Source of the DNA: Bryobacterales bacterium
Lineage (GTDB): Bacteria > Acidobacteriota > Terriglobia > Bryobacterales > Bryobacteraceae
Assembly: GCA_003164075.1 (NCBI GenBank)
Contig: PLRZ01000396.1
Location: 1 to 25,505 of the forward strand
DNA: 25,505 nucleotides
Direction of reading: 5' to 3'
The notes below the pieces were generated by a model, which was not told the origin of the DNA, did not search any database, and worked only from the letters and a program-made list of their open reading frames with translations. Position numbers and translations under genes: made by a program. Each line of letters opens with the position of its first letter. Position 1 is the first letter of the stretch. Positions 1 through 9,100 of this stretch are shown here, one piece after another.

Positions 1-1
1 C

Positions 2-301
2 GCCAGAACGGCGCTGCTTGAAACGTGTGAAGCATTGGCCGTTGGGATCGCGAACGCAGCGCAACTGCTGAATCCGTCGCTGGCGGTGCTCGCCGGCAAG
101 TTCGCGAATGTCGCACGGGTGGAGTTGCTGGAAGCGGTGACGCGAACTGTACGGGCGCAATGTTTCGAGACGATTTCGCGCGGGCTCGAGATCCGTGTTG
201 CGACTTTTCGAAAAGATATAGCCCCGGTTGGCTGTGCACTGCTGGCTGCGCTGGATGTCGTCGATGCACGCCAGCGGGAGAGTAGTGCTGAAAGCACGTA
301 G
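2..301 (+). CDS. ROK family protein, C-terminal part (cut by window edge)
   Basis: The reading frame is open from the first bases of the window, so only about the last 99 residues are present and the start lies outside. The segment GIANAAQLLNPSLAVLAG is the typical late ROK-family (sugar kinase/repressor) motif, where an Ile-Ala-Asn run precedes a strand ending in a glycine-rich turn. The closing part, with PVGCALLAALDV, matches the last helix of the fold. ROK proteins are either cytoplasmic sugar kinases such as glucokinase or NagC/XylR-type repressors. The ATP- and zinc-binding parts that would decide between them are off the window. The next recognisable genes are decayed fragments, so its operon cannot be judged. 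An apparent TTG start at 35 is inside the conserved region and is not the true start. Confidence 0.7.
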   Translation, partial: ARTALLETCEALAVGIANAAQLLNPSLAVLAGKFANVARVELLEAVTRTVRAQCFETISRGLEIRVATFRKDIAPVGCALLAALDVVDARQRESSAEST

Positions 302-613
302 AGCACAAGGCGTTCCAACTGGAAAGGATGCAGACTGATCGAGCCGCGGCGAGCCGCTAATCCCAAGTCAAACGAGGCGTTGTGAGACATGGTAAGACCT
401 CGGCCCGCGCGCCAAACACGGGCATGCCCTTGCCTGCTCTGCGCCGTTCCGGCCAACTCGATTGTCCGAGGGCGGCCCCGGCGGGAACATTACGCTCTGC
501 CAGGGCAACACACAAAGAGGAGGAGGCCGGCTTCCCTCCTTGCGGAGAAAAGCCGGCCTCATTTTAGACTGAACACCGCCAAACCTCAGCCGCCTTGACA
601 GGGTCGCTCCATG
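302..613. other. Intergenic stretch without a gene
   Basis: Between the ROK gene and the receptor fragment I see no open frame with recognisable protein character. Short overlapping frames exist on both strands, but they have no ribosome-binding site and unusual composition. The only structure is the strong hairpin at 523-566. Confidence 0.5.
523..566 (+). terminator. Hairpin terminator
   Basis: An 11-bp perfect stem, GAGGCCGGCTT (523-533) with AAGCCGGCCTC (550-560), encloses a smaller CTCC/GGAG hairpin and is followed by ATTTTA. The T-rich tail is on the plus strand, so it most likely ends transcription from the ROK gene side. The minus-strand copy has no T run after it. Confidence 0.6.
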
Positions 614-890
614 TCAGAAGATGACCTTGAGGGAGAACTGAAGAATCCGCGGCGGCCCCGCCACGCTGGTAATTTCTCCGAAGTCCGCCGAACCAATCTG
701 GTTACCGGGGTTCGCCAGGTTCACCCGGTTGAATACGTTGAACCCATCGGCACGAACCATCACACGGCCGGCCTCGCCCAGCAAAGGCAATAGGAAGCTA
801 CGTGAAGCGGAAACGTCTGTGTTCGCATAGCCGGGCCCGACAAGCACGTTGCGCCCCACATCCCCGTAAGTGCCAGGAGCTGCTTGCTGC
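614..890 (-). pseudogene. TonB-dependent receptor, C-terminal fragment
   Basis: The frame encodes the end of an Oar-like TonB-dependent receptor. GTYGDVGRNVLVGPGY is followed by the ADGFNVFNRVNLANP strand motif and a final aromatic residue (KVIF), as expected for the last outer-membrane beta strand. Only about 90 residues remain of a protein normally near 1,000-1,200 residues. Signal peptide, carboxypeptidase-regulatory-like domain, plug and most of the barrel are absent. Homology stops near position 890, where DNA of another gene on the other strand begins about 25 bases later, so this is a rearrangement scar. The intact receptor at 6126-9602 has a different C-terminus, so it is not a recent local copy of that gene. 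Confidence 0.75.
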
Positions 891-916
891 ACAGTTTGTT
901 CGCACAGTTTCAAAGA

Positions 917-1275
917 ATGCGAGCGGTGGTCACCAAGCTAAACCCCAACACCAGCTCCGAGGCCGACACCAAGACAGTGCAAATGCTGGACACGTACGGC
1001 AACCTCACGTGGTCGCAAGTCTACGATTATGGCAACCTGAGTACGCCCGCGCGCACATACAACAACTACTACCTGACCGGTAGCAACTACACGTCGCGGA
1101 ATATTTACAACCGGCTGACGTCGGCGACCGTAACGCCGGCGGCCGGAAGCGCCATTACAGTGGTGACGAATAGCTACGATTACCCCCCTCCGCAGGCGAC
1201 GCAGGCGACCTTGATGCACGACCCGACCTACGGCACCAGCTTCCTCTACCGGGGCAACGTGGGCCAAACTACCGG
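917..1275 (+). pseudogene. RHS-repeat protein, internal fragment
   Basis: The plus-strand frame contains tyrosine/aspartate/asparagine-rich text typical of RHS/YD repeats, for example LDTYGNLTWSQVYDYGN and later YNNYYLTGSNYTSRNIYNRL. RHS proteins are large cell-surface or secreted proteins, often polymorphic toxins or adhesins. Here only about 120 residues survive. There is no signal sequence, no start with a ribosome-binding site and no toxin tip. The frame drifts into unrelated sequence after about 1275. Together with the receptor scrap at 614-890 it marks a zone of decayed genes. The call rests on repeat-like composition, so the exact ends are approximate. Confidence 0.6.
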
Positions 1276-1314
1276 CATAATCGCAATCCGCAAAATAGAT
1301 CTCAGAGAGGAGAG

Positions 1315-1821
1315 CTATGCTGGTCTCGTATGCTCTGGTTTTTGCCCGCTGTTTCGTCGGGATGCCGTTCGTGTCAACTCATGACGCAGGTAATTCACCT
1401 GAATTCGCACCAGAAACTCCGGCGAATCTAACACATGCGCGAACTTGCCTGTGCCAGCCCAGTGTTCGTTATAATGTGCGACGGCACGGTTGATCAATTC
1501 CTCCGGCGTGAGGCTGGGCACTTCGATCTCGATTTCGTCGACGTAGTCAAGGAGCTTCTGTTCCTTCGTTTCGACGGTCCGCAGTGCCGCTGTTTTTCGT
1601 TGATTCGACTTAGACAGCCATTTTTGAAACTCTGGCGTGCGTTCGAGTGCCTCAACGCGCGAAATGAGATAGAACTTCATCGGTCCACCCGCTGAACTGA
1701 AACGCGGGTTCGGGCGCATGTCGTCGGGCTCGGGCGAGAATTTGCTGATTCCAGAGCTGGTCCAACCCCGCGTCTTCAGCTCGGGTACGCTAAACAGCAA
1801 CTTGCGATCATAGGTATACAC
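1315..1821 (-). CDS. Conserved hypothetical protein, C-terminus probably replaced
   Basis: A 168-residue soluble protein with a good start: GAGGAG lies 9 bases upstream of the ATG at 1821. The first 60 residues contain SVPELKTRGWT, then an EPD..PNP segment and a YLISRVEALE helix. They recall a family of short uncharacterised bacterial proteins with an N-terminal helix-turn-helix-like unit and a charged helical middle; I know no function for it. From memory, family members continue past the NYLRHELT motif (residues 144-151) with a conserved tail. Here that motif is followed by unrelated basic residues and a stop. The tail also lies next to the fragment zone 614-1280, which suggests the 3' end was swapped in a rearrangement. 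Whether the protein still works is unclear. Confidence 0.55.
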   Translation of the reverse strand: MYTYDRKLLFSVPELKTRGWTSSGISKFSPEPDDMRPNPRFSSAGGPMKFYLISRVEALERTPEFQKWLSKSNQRKTAALRTVETKEQKLLDYVDEIEIEVPSLTPEELINRAVAHYNEHWAGTGKFAHVLDSPEFLVRIQVNYLRHELTRTASRRNSGQKPEHTRPA

Positions 1822-2011
1822 AGAGACTCCTCATGTACGGTTTTCCCCCCGTCACGTGTCGTGGAGGCTGTATCACCTCCGCGGGCATGACCAGCACGCG
1901 CTGTTTTGCCAGCCGTGCGGCAAGGAGAAATATCAAGTACTTTTTCACCCCTGAGCAGGGCATATCCATAATGGCACTAGAGACCTGAATTGCCCGTCAT
2001 CTCATGAGCTC

Positions 2012-3340
2012 TCAGAACCTCTGAAGCAAACCACGTGGATCGTCTTGCTTTGAGGCGCGCACCATGGTCACAAAGATCGCGGTTGCGACACACGGAATAA
2101 TAGCCGCCGCTGCGATTACCGGTGCAAACGAGGTGGCGTCTGTCACGCGTCCAATCAGGTAAGTGGAGAGCATGGTGCCGATCCCCGCACCTGTGCCCGC
2201 CATTCCGCTGACGGTACCCACGGCACGAGCATGGAAAACGTCGGTTGGCAGCACGGTAAACATGGTGGAGCAGGCTGCATAGGCAAAAGCGCAATAGGCA
2301 AACAGCCCGAGCGCTGCAAAATAGCTGGTGGTCTTCAGCGCAAATAGCAGCAAGATCATGCTGGGTCCGAATATCAGCAGCACAGTGCGACGAGCCTTCC
2401 CCACGGGCCACCCACGCGATATCCAGTAGCTAGAAATCCCGCCTCCAACGAAGTTTCCGAGATCCGCGCCCAGGAAAGGCATCCAGAAACCAAGGACGCT
2501 TTTTTCGAGTGAGAAGCCTCTACTTGTCAGATACAGCGCGAACCACTCGGAGATGAAATACCAGAACGGGTCTAGCAGAAACCGCCCGAGGATGATCCCC
2601 CAAGCCTGGCGATAGCGGATCAGATCGCGCCATCGAACGGCCGGGCCGGCTTCGGTTGCCGCCGGCCGGCCCTCCTTTATATACTCGAGTTCCGCCGCGG
2701 ACACCGAAGGATGCCGGTCGGGCGAGCGGTAAAAGCGAAGCCAGGCGAACAGCCAGATGAAGCCCAAAGTGCCGGTCACCAGGAAAACAGGCCGCCAGGT
2801 TCCGAAGGACTTGTAGGCGTAGAGAACAAGAAACGGTGCGATGGCCCCGCCAATCGAGCTTCCGCTGTCGAATAGGGCAACGGCAAGGGCACGTTCCTTA
2901 TTCGGAAACCACTCCGCTACGGTCTTCGCGGCACCTGGCATGTTAGGTCCTTCGCCGAGGCCGAGCAAAAAACGGAAGATACGGAAACTTCCTAGGCCTT
3001 GCGCGAAGGATGTCGCCGCCGCAACCAGCGAGTAAAACGAAATAACCAGAGCGAAGCCGAGGCGCGAGCCCACCAGGTCCAACAAGCGGCCACCTAGCCC
3101 TTGCATGATCGTATAGGCAACACGGAATGCGATCAGCAGTGACGCAAAATCCGAGTTGCTCCAGTGAAACTGAACTGTGAGGATCGGCGACAAAGCACTC
3201 AGCGTCTGGCGATCGATGTAATTGATCACCGTAGAGGCAAACAGAAGTCCGCCGACGCTCCAACGCACTCGCGTTCGGCGATGGGAAGGGTTGCGTCCCG
3301 AGGAACCGGGAGCCCGACCGTCAGCTTCTTGCGGACCCAC
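2012..3340 (-). CDS. MFS transporter, anion:cation symporter (hexuronate ExuT-like) family
   Basis: A 442-residue inner-membrane transporter. About 12 hydrophobic segments start at TVINYIDRQTLSALSP (TM1). The MFS loop signature GGRLLDLVGSRLGF lies between TM2 and TM3, and LGLGEGPNMPGAAKTVAEWF after TM4 is characteristic of the ACS group, which carries hexuronates, galactonate or glucarate with protons. The exact substrate cannot be read from sequence. The start is GTG at 3340, preceded by GGAG with 4-base spacing. This start lies inside the end of the upstream aminotransferase gene (20-base overlap), so the two are co-transcribed and probably translationally coupled. The transporter would bring sugar acids released by periplasmic enzymes into the cytoplasm, in line with the GH67-like proteins nearby. 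Confidence 0.85.
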   Translation of the reverse strand: MGPQEADGRAPGSSGRNPSHRRTRVRWSVGGLLFASTVINYIDRQTLSALSPILTVQFHWSNSDFASLLIAFRVAYTIMQGLGGRLLDLVGSRLGFALVISFYSLVAAATSFAQGLGSFRIFRFLLGLGEGPNMPGAAKTVAEWFPNKERALAVALFDSGSSIGGAIAPFLVLYAYKSFGTWRPVFLVTGTLGFIWLFAWLRFYRSPDRHPSVSAAELEYIKEGRPAATEAGPAVRWRDLIRYRQAWGIILGRFLLDPFWYFISEWFALYLTSRGFSLEKSVLGFWMPFLGADLGNFVGGGISSYWISRGWPVGKARRTVLLIFGPSMILLLFALKTTSYFAALGLFAYCAFAYAACSTMFTVLPTDVFHARAVGTVSGMAGTGAGIGTMLSTYLIGRVTDATSFAPVIAAAAIIPCVATAIFVTMVRASKQDDPRGLLQRF

Positions 3341-4616
3341 GTGTCTCCGAATGGGCGGTGGCGCTGACCTTCTGCCTGAAATGATGGCCTACTTTCCCCA
3401 CGGCGTGCGCGATCTCATCGACATTCTGTTCGGTGTAATTTTCCAGCAACTCCACTACGATCCAACGCGAAAATGCACCTTCGGCCACAGGACACAAACC
3501 AGGTGGATAAGTTCGATCCGTTCCGGTATCGCGTGACTGGAAGGGATAATGAGAACCCGGGAAAGCGGATTGCTTCTGAAGAATATCATAGAGGTAGACT
3601 GGGCGTCCGCCGGTGATCAGATTTGCCTTCGCGTTCACACCTTCCCGTCCCAGCGCCTCGGCGAATTTTGCGCTCGAGCAACCGAAGGTCTCCGGGTCGA
3701 TCTCCAAAAGAGAGAGGAAAAAAGAATGCACGGATCTGGGTGGAATGCGCTGCAGCGAAATCCCTTCCATACCGCGCAAATGTGTTGACAGGCGCTCGCC
3801 CAGTCGGCTCCTGGCTGCCAGGAACTCCTCGAGGCGATCGAGTTGCGCCAGAGCCACCGCGCCCTGCATTTCCGTCATTTGGTAATTCGGCGCAAGAAAG
3901 AATGGGTTCCGGATTCCTTCCTCACGCTGGTAGCACTTGTCCAGGAATAATGATGCCATATATCGCAGGTGGTCGTCATCCGTGAGGACCATCCCTCCGG
4001 AACCGGCTGAAATGTGCTTGAAGTGGTTCAGCGAGAATGTACTGATCACCCCGCGGTGGCCGACTAGTTCGCCATTCCATTTACACCCGTACGCTTGCGC
4101 GCAATCCTCAATCACCGGAATTCCATGCGCGGTCCCGATATCGAGCAAGGCGTCAAGATTCGCGGCAAGACCGGCGTGATGCACGACAAGGATAGCTCCC
4201 GTTCGGGAAGTTATCGCTGCGCGGACCGACGCCGGATCCACATTTAACGTATCCGGCTCCACGTCCGCAAACACCGGTATCAGGCCCTGATACAAAGGCC
4301 CGCTAAGCGAGCCCATGTCGGTAATGGGCGTAGTAATGATTTCGGTGCCGGGCGGTAGTTCCAGCGATCCAACGGCAATGTGCACCGCCGCAGTACCGCT
4401 GGAACAAGCAATGCAATGCTTCTTCCCGTACAGAGCGGCGAAGCGGCGCTCCAATTCTCTTACCTTTGTGCCAAGGTAGAAGAAGAGAACGTCAGAATCA
4501 ATCACCTCATTGATATGCCGCTTCTCAGATTCACCATGCCGCTTACGGGGCGGGATCGGAGTTTTGACGGCGGGCTCTCCGCCATCCATCGCGAGTTTCT
4601 GTGTGACGTCAAACAT
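3321..4616 (-). CDS. DegT/DnrJ/EryC1/StrS-family PLP aminotransferase
   Basis: A 431-residue cytoplasmic protein of the sugar-aminotransferase family. Visible landmarks are SSGTAAVHIAV (residues 72-82, cofactor phosphate region), VIEDCAQAYG with Asp171 (contact to the pyridine nitrogen) and SLNHFKHISAGSGG with Lys200 as the Schiff-base lysine. These enzymes usually transaminate nucleotide-linked or free keto sugars using glutamate or glutamine; some relatives are dehydratases or oxidoreductases. The true sugar is unknown. I chose ATG 4616 because GGAAAG lies 8 bases before it and the family-like text begins there. A longer frame to 4688 has no ribosome-binding site. It overlaps the MFS gene, which forms an operon with it. 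It may modify the imported sugar or regulate cell-surface sugar synthesis. Confidence 0.85.
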   Translation of the reverse strand: MFDVTQKLAMDGGEPAVKTPIPPRKRHGESEKRHINEVIDSDVLFFYLGTKVRELERRFAALYGKKHCIACSSGTAAVHIAVGSLELPPGTEIITTPITDMGSLSGPLYQGLIPVFADVEPDTLNVDPASVRAAITSRTGAILVVHHAGLAANLDALLDIGTAHGIPVIEDCAQAYGCKWNGELVGHRGVISTFSLNHFKHISAGSGGMVLTDDDHLRYMASLFLDKCYQREEGIRNPFFLAPNYQMTEMQGAVALAQLDRLEEFLAARSRLGERLSTHLRGMEGISLQRIPPRSVHSFFLSLLEIDPETFGCSSAKFAEALGREGVNAKANLITGGRPVYLYDILQKQSAFPGSHYPFQSRDTGTDRTYPPGLCPVAEGAFSRWIVVELLENYTEQNVDEIAHAVGKVGHHFRQKVSATAHSETRGSARS

Positions 4617-4792
4617 TGGAGTGGCTTTCCAGATTAGAATGCATAGTTGATACCAGACCATTAAACGACGTAACGCCGGGGAATTCAAGACGGCGCTCGC
4701 TGTTCCTTGCAGCCTGCAATTAAGACCTGGAAAACCGGCAACAACCGGCCCACGTCATTTTTTCAAATTGAAAGGAACCAATTCCGGCCCTA

Positions 4793-4822
4793 TTGCAATC
4801 CCCACAGTATTGTTCACATAAT
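4793..4822 (+). promoter_or_regulatory. Possible sigma-70-type promoter before the receptor stump
   Basis: TTGCAA (4793-4798) and CATAAT (4817-4822) are separated by 18 bases in an AT-richer patch, about 85 bases upstream of the ATG at 4908. This is a consensus resemblance only. The space 4617-4907 must also hold the minus-strand promoter of the aminotransferase operon, which I cannot place. Confidence 0.3.
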
Positions 4823-4907
4823 TTGCTCAAGCTAAGAAGATAATTTTTCTCGCGTTTTTAAACCCACTGCGGGCCGGAGCAGAGTTATGGAAGGAAAAAG
4901 GAGCCCC

Positions 4908-5507
4908 ATGTTGAAAGGCATAACACGGTATATTGTCAGCATTTCCCTGGCCCTTGCGCTGTGTGGCGTGGTCTGGAGCCAACAACGAAACACGGCCAGT
5001 CTGTACGGTCGCGTTACAGATCCGCAGGGGGCGCTGGTCGCCGCCGCTACAGTGACTCTCACCCAAGTTGACACCGGAATTGTGCGCCTCGCCCAGTCCA
5101 ATCAAGACGGTGAATGGCAGTTTGCCGCCATTCTCGTGGGCGAATACCACGTCGATATTCAGAATGAAGGCTTCAGCAAGGTGGAGCAGACCGGCATCAT
5201 CCTGCAGGTGAACGACAACCGTCGTGCAGACCTGTCGCTAGCGCTCGGCGGGGTCAGCACAACCGTGAGCGTCCAGGGAACTGCTCTGGCGGTAGACGTC
5301 AGCGGTGCGACCCTACAAGGCACGGTGGACAGCCGGAGAGTGGTGGATCTGCCTCTCAATGGGCGCGACCTCGCCGATCTGACATTCCTAGTGCCGGGCG
5401 TTCAATCGGCGTCCGGTGCAGCCGGTGGTACCGGAGACGGGGCAAAGATGTCACTTGCCGCCCGCAGTTTTTCTGTGGATGCGGCGCCGGAAAATCTGAG
5501 ACAATAG
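4908..5507 (+). pseudogene. TonB-dependent receptor, N-terminal stump
   Basis: The start ATG 4908 follows AAAGGAG with 4-base spacing. The product opens with a signal peptide ending near VVWSQ. A carboxypeptidase-regulatory-like domain follows (NTASLYGRVTDPQGALVAAA), then the start of the plug with the typical DLPLNGRDLADLTFLVPGV. The frame ends after about 199 residues at AARSFSVDA, the point where intact receptors continue into the plug and an 800-residue barrel. No barrel sequence follows, and the next 70 bases are non-coding. The stump might still be made and exported, but it cannot form a channel. Its relation to the C-terminal scrap at 614-890 is open. Confidence 0.8.
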
Positions 5508-5581
5508 AACCTGTCGGGCTAGGGGCAAGACCAAGCAAGATCCAGAATGTAGGTTATTCAGACCCTGGAAGGAGTCTCGAG

Positions 5582-6120
5582 ATGCAGCGTCTGCCCTCTG
5601 ACGTGACGAAAAGCCGCCTTGAGCGGGGAGCGGCGGTTTTGTCGTGCCTGCTCGCCGCGGTACTATTTACCGGGCCTGTTTCCGCGCAGGAGCCCCGTGG
5701 GGTCCCCAGCGGGGACTTCCCATCCGCGCGTGGCAGATACACGATTATAACCTTCCCTACCTGGAGCGCATGATCGACTTGGCTCCGCGCTATGGCATCA
5801 CGCACATCGAGTTCTCTCACCACATGGTGTGGTACGCCGACGAGTTGCTGGTAGATCGGTATCGCGGCGGGGATGTCAATCGACTGGCGGCGCGCTGGCG
5901 CTACTTCAATGAGGCTTTCTTCGGCTACAAGGCGTTCTTCGAACATCCCGACCCGGTGATGCGGGCGCGCGTGATGCGCAGCTTGGATGCCCTCGACCGC
6001 TGGGCGGACATTCAGGAACGGGAGTTTGGAGAGGACATTGTTGTCGGAAAACCCGAATCGATTCGTTCATTTGTCAAAGACGTTCGCGGGCGGCTGACGC
6101 CCAATCCCTTCATGGAGTGA
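5582..6120 (+). pseudogene. Relic of a secreted GH67-like protein (frameshift plus large internal deletion)
   Basis: A signal peptide (start 5582, hydrophobic core, ending FTGPVSAQ) is in one frame. The mature sequence, beginning about LPIRAWQIHDYNLPYLERM, is in another, so a one-base loss or two-base gain lies between about 5690 and 5720. The mature N-terminus matches the two intact proteins downstream (RAWQFHKLDMPYVLDSLKL in the gene at 11363). After about 45 residues the text jumps to the family's C-terminal region: NEAFFGYKAFFEHPDPVM compares with AEAYFGYKVLAAGHKVPG there. About 350-400 residues, including the whole putative active site, are missing. Its stop codon overlaps the region carrying the GGAG ribosome-binding site of the intact receptor gene. 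Confidence 0.8.
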
Positions 6121-6125
6121 AAAAG

Positions 6126-9100
6126 ATGATGAAAACAACCTTTCTCGTTAGCGCGGGCATTCTCTGTCTGGCAATGGCGCCCGCCTGGTCGCAGGAATTC
6201 CGCGGAACCATCACCGGCACGGTGACCGATTCCCAAGGAGCAGTCGTACCCCAAGCCCAAATTCACGTTGACGAGGCCGCCACTCAAAGCCGCTTCACGA
6301 CGGTATCGAATGCGGCGGGTCTCTATACAGTTCCGTTTCTACCTCCCGGGGTCTACCGGCTGACGGTGGAGAAGGCCGGCTTCCACCAATATCTCGCTCC
6401 CGGCATTGAGGTAACCGCGGGGCGGACAATCGCAATCAATGTGCAGCTCGAACTGGGTAACACCACCGAGGCGGTGACGGTCACCGGCGAGGCGCCGCTG
6501 GTCGAAGCCAGCGACGCCAACGTCGACCAGATCGTCAACACCCGCGAAGTAGATAACCTGATGCTCAACGGCCGGGTTCCCATGGCGCTGGCCTGGACGG
6601 CGTACGGCGTGGCTGCCCCGCAGAACACACAATTGGACCGCCCGTTCGACAACTCCACTCCGGCAGGCATTTCGATCGGCGGCGCGCCGAGTGGGGCCAA
6701 CGAACTGGAACTCAATGGGGTCCCTAACAACCAATCGGGCTCGAGCCTCGCCTACAATCCGCCGCTCGACACGGTCGAGGAGGTTCAGGTGCAGACCCTG
6801 CCCATTGACGCCGCCGACGGCCACGCCAGCGGCGGCACAGTCAATGTGGTACTGAAGAGTGGTACCAATATCTTTCATGGCAGCCTCTACGAGTACAACC
6901 GCATCTCAACGCTGACGGCCGTTAACTTTTTCAACAATCTCCAGGGAGTGGGGCAGCAACCTTCCTACTTCAACCAATGGGGCGGGATGTTCAGCGGCCC
7001 GCTGATCTTCCCCAAGATATTCAACGGGCGCAACAAGGCGTTCATCCTCTTTGCCTATGAAGGCGTGAAGGATCGAGTCGACGAACCGGTTTATTCTACC
7101 GTCTTCACGGCACCGGAGCGCAACGGCGACTTCTCGGCGCTACTTCCACTGGGGTCGAATTACACCATCTACGACCCCGCTACCGGCGTGGTCTCCGGCT
7201 CGACCGTGGCGCGGACGCCGTTCCCGAACAACGTCATCCCTACGAGCAGGTTGAATCCCGTCGCCATGGCTTACATCAAGCAATTGTATCCGCTGCCGAA
7301 CACCGCCGGAACGGCGAACGGCGAAAACAACTACTTCGCCCCCGCCAACGGGGAGGCCAATTTCTTTAATAACGTTCTCAGCCGTCTCGATCTGAATTTG
7401 AGCGACAGGCACAAGATCTACTTTATGGGCCGGCACAACACCCGTGACGGTTCCGGCGAAAGCGCTCTGGGCGGCCCGCTGACCCAGTGGTACTCGCAGG
7501 GCGGCAGCTTCCGCATTAACTTTGGCGCCACCGTGGACGATGTTTATAGCATCAGTCCCACTACCGTGCTGAACACCCGCCTGAACTGGACGCAATACGA
7601 CCAGATCACCGCTAACTACAGCTTGGGATTCGACGTCACCACCCTCGGTTTCCCGCAGGCATTGAAAACTGAAGCGGTGCAAGCCGTGCTTCCGCAAGTC
7701 AACATCGGTGCTTATACCACAAATAGCCTTTACAGCGGGCTGGGCGTGTCGGGGCAGGGCCCGTCGGACTGGGACGTCTACCAGTTCTTTTCGTCGCTCA
7801 CCAAGGTTTCCGGCCGGCACACGCTCAGCTTCGGCGGCGACCTGCGCCAAACGCGCCTCACGGCCCTCAGCCCCGGCTACCCCAGCGGCGACTATACGTT
7901 CAGCACCAACTGGACGCGCGGTCCGCTGGCCACCTCCAGCGGAGCGCCCATCGGCCAGGAGGGAGCCTCGTTCCTGCTCGGGCTTCCGACCTCGGGCGGC
8001 ATTGACGTGAACTCGCCCAGCACTTTGCGCGCGGGATACTACGCGCTGTTTGCGCAGGATAACTTCCATGTGTCTTCGAGCCTGACGCTGAACCTGGGGC
8101 TGCGCTGGGAAAAGGAGACTCCCACCACCGACGTTTATAACCGGACGGTGAACGGGTTCAGCAACGCGGCGAGCCCCATCGCGGCGGCGGCGATGGCGGC
8201 GTACGCACAGCATCCCATCGCGCAGCTCCCCGTGGGCCAGTTTCAGGTGAATGGAGGCCTGCTTTTCGCCGGTCCCGGAAACCGCGAGTTGTATCAAACC
8301 TCGAACCATCATTTCGCCCCGCGTTTCGGCGTCGCATGGACACCTCCCGTGATGCACCGATCCATGGTGGTACGCGGCGGCGTTGGGCTGATGTATGCCC
8401 CGCTGGGCGACACGGGCAACAACTTGACAGGCTTCAACTACACCACGCCTTTCAATCCCACCAATAACGGCTATCTGACGCCCGCCACCACTCTGAGTAA
8501 TCCGTTTCCGTCCGGCGTTCAGTACCCGGTCGGAGCGGCCGCGGGCATGGCAACTTACCTTGGGCAGAGCGTCTCTTTCTACAATCCGCACGAGCTGGAA
8601 CCGTACTCCATCCGCTGGGATTTCGACATTCAGAAGGAAGTGATCAAGAACCTGCTGGTGCAGGTGGGCTACATCGGCAACCATGACGTCCACTTGCAAG
8701 TGAACCGCTCGCTCGACTACATCCCGCCGCAGTACCTGAGCACGGAGCCTTACCGCGACGCGGCACAAAACGCGACCGTCAGCCTGCTGGGCGGCAGCGT
8801 GGCCAATCCTTTCTACAACCTGATTCCGGGGGTCAACCTGGGAACCGCCTCCACGGTCGCGCTGAGCCAATTGCTCATGCGGTACCCGCAGTTTACGGGT
8901 GTGACCAATCAGGCGGTAAACGATGGCAGTTCCTACTACCAAAGCTTGAACCTGCGCCTGGAGAAACGCTATTCAAAGGGTCTGACGGTGCAGGCCAATT
9001 TCGCGTATTCCAAGTTGATCGATCAGACGACGCTCCTGAATTCGTTCGATCCGAGTCCCGAGAAATCCCTCGATAGCATCGACCGCCCGCTGCGGGGCTC

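Noticed and set aside
1318..1480. Short plus-strand frame with a good ribosome-binding site, MLVSYALVFARCFVGMPF
   Set aside because: It faintly recalls a DoxX/MauE-type membrane start but stops resembling it after about 18 residues and lies antisense to another gene. It is too short to support.
1856..1960. 34-codon plus-strand frame with HALFCQPCGKEKYQVLF
   Set aside because: The Cys-x2-Cys is suggestive, but there is no ribosome-binding site and no recognisable family.
7140..8942. 600-residue open frame on the minus strand
   Set aside because: It is antisense to the intact TonB receptor. Its product is Arg/Val/His-rich with no domain, which is typical of the complement of GC-rich coding DNA.
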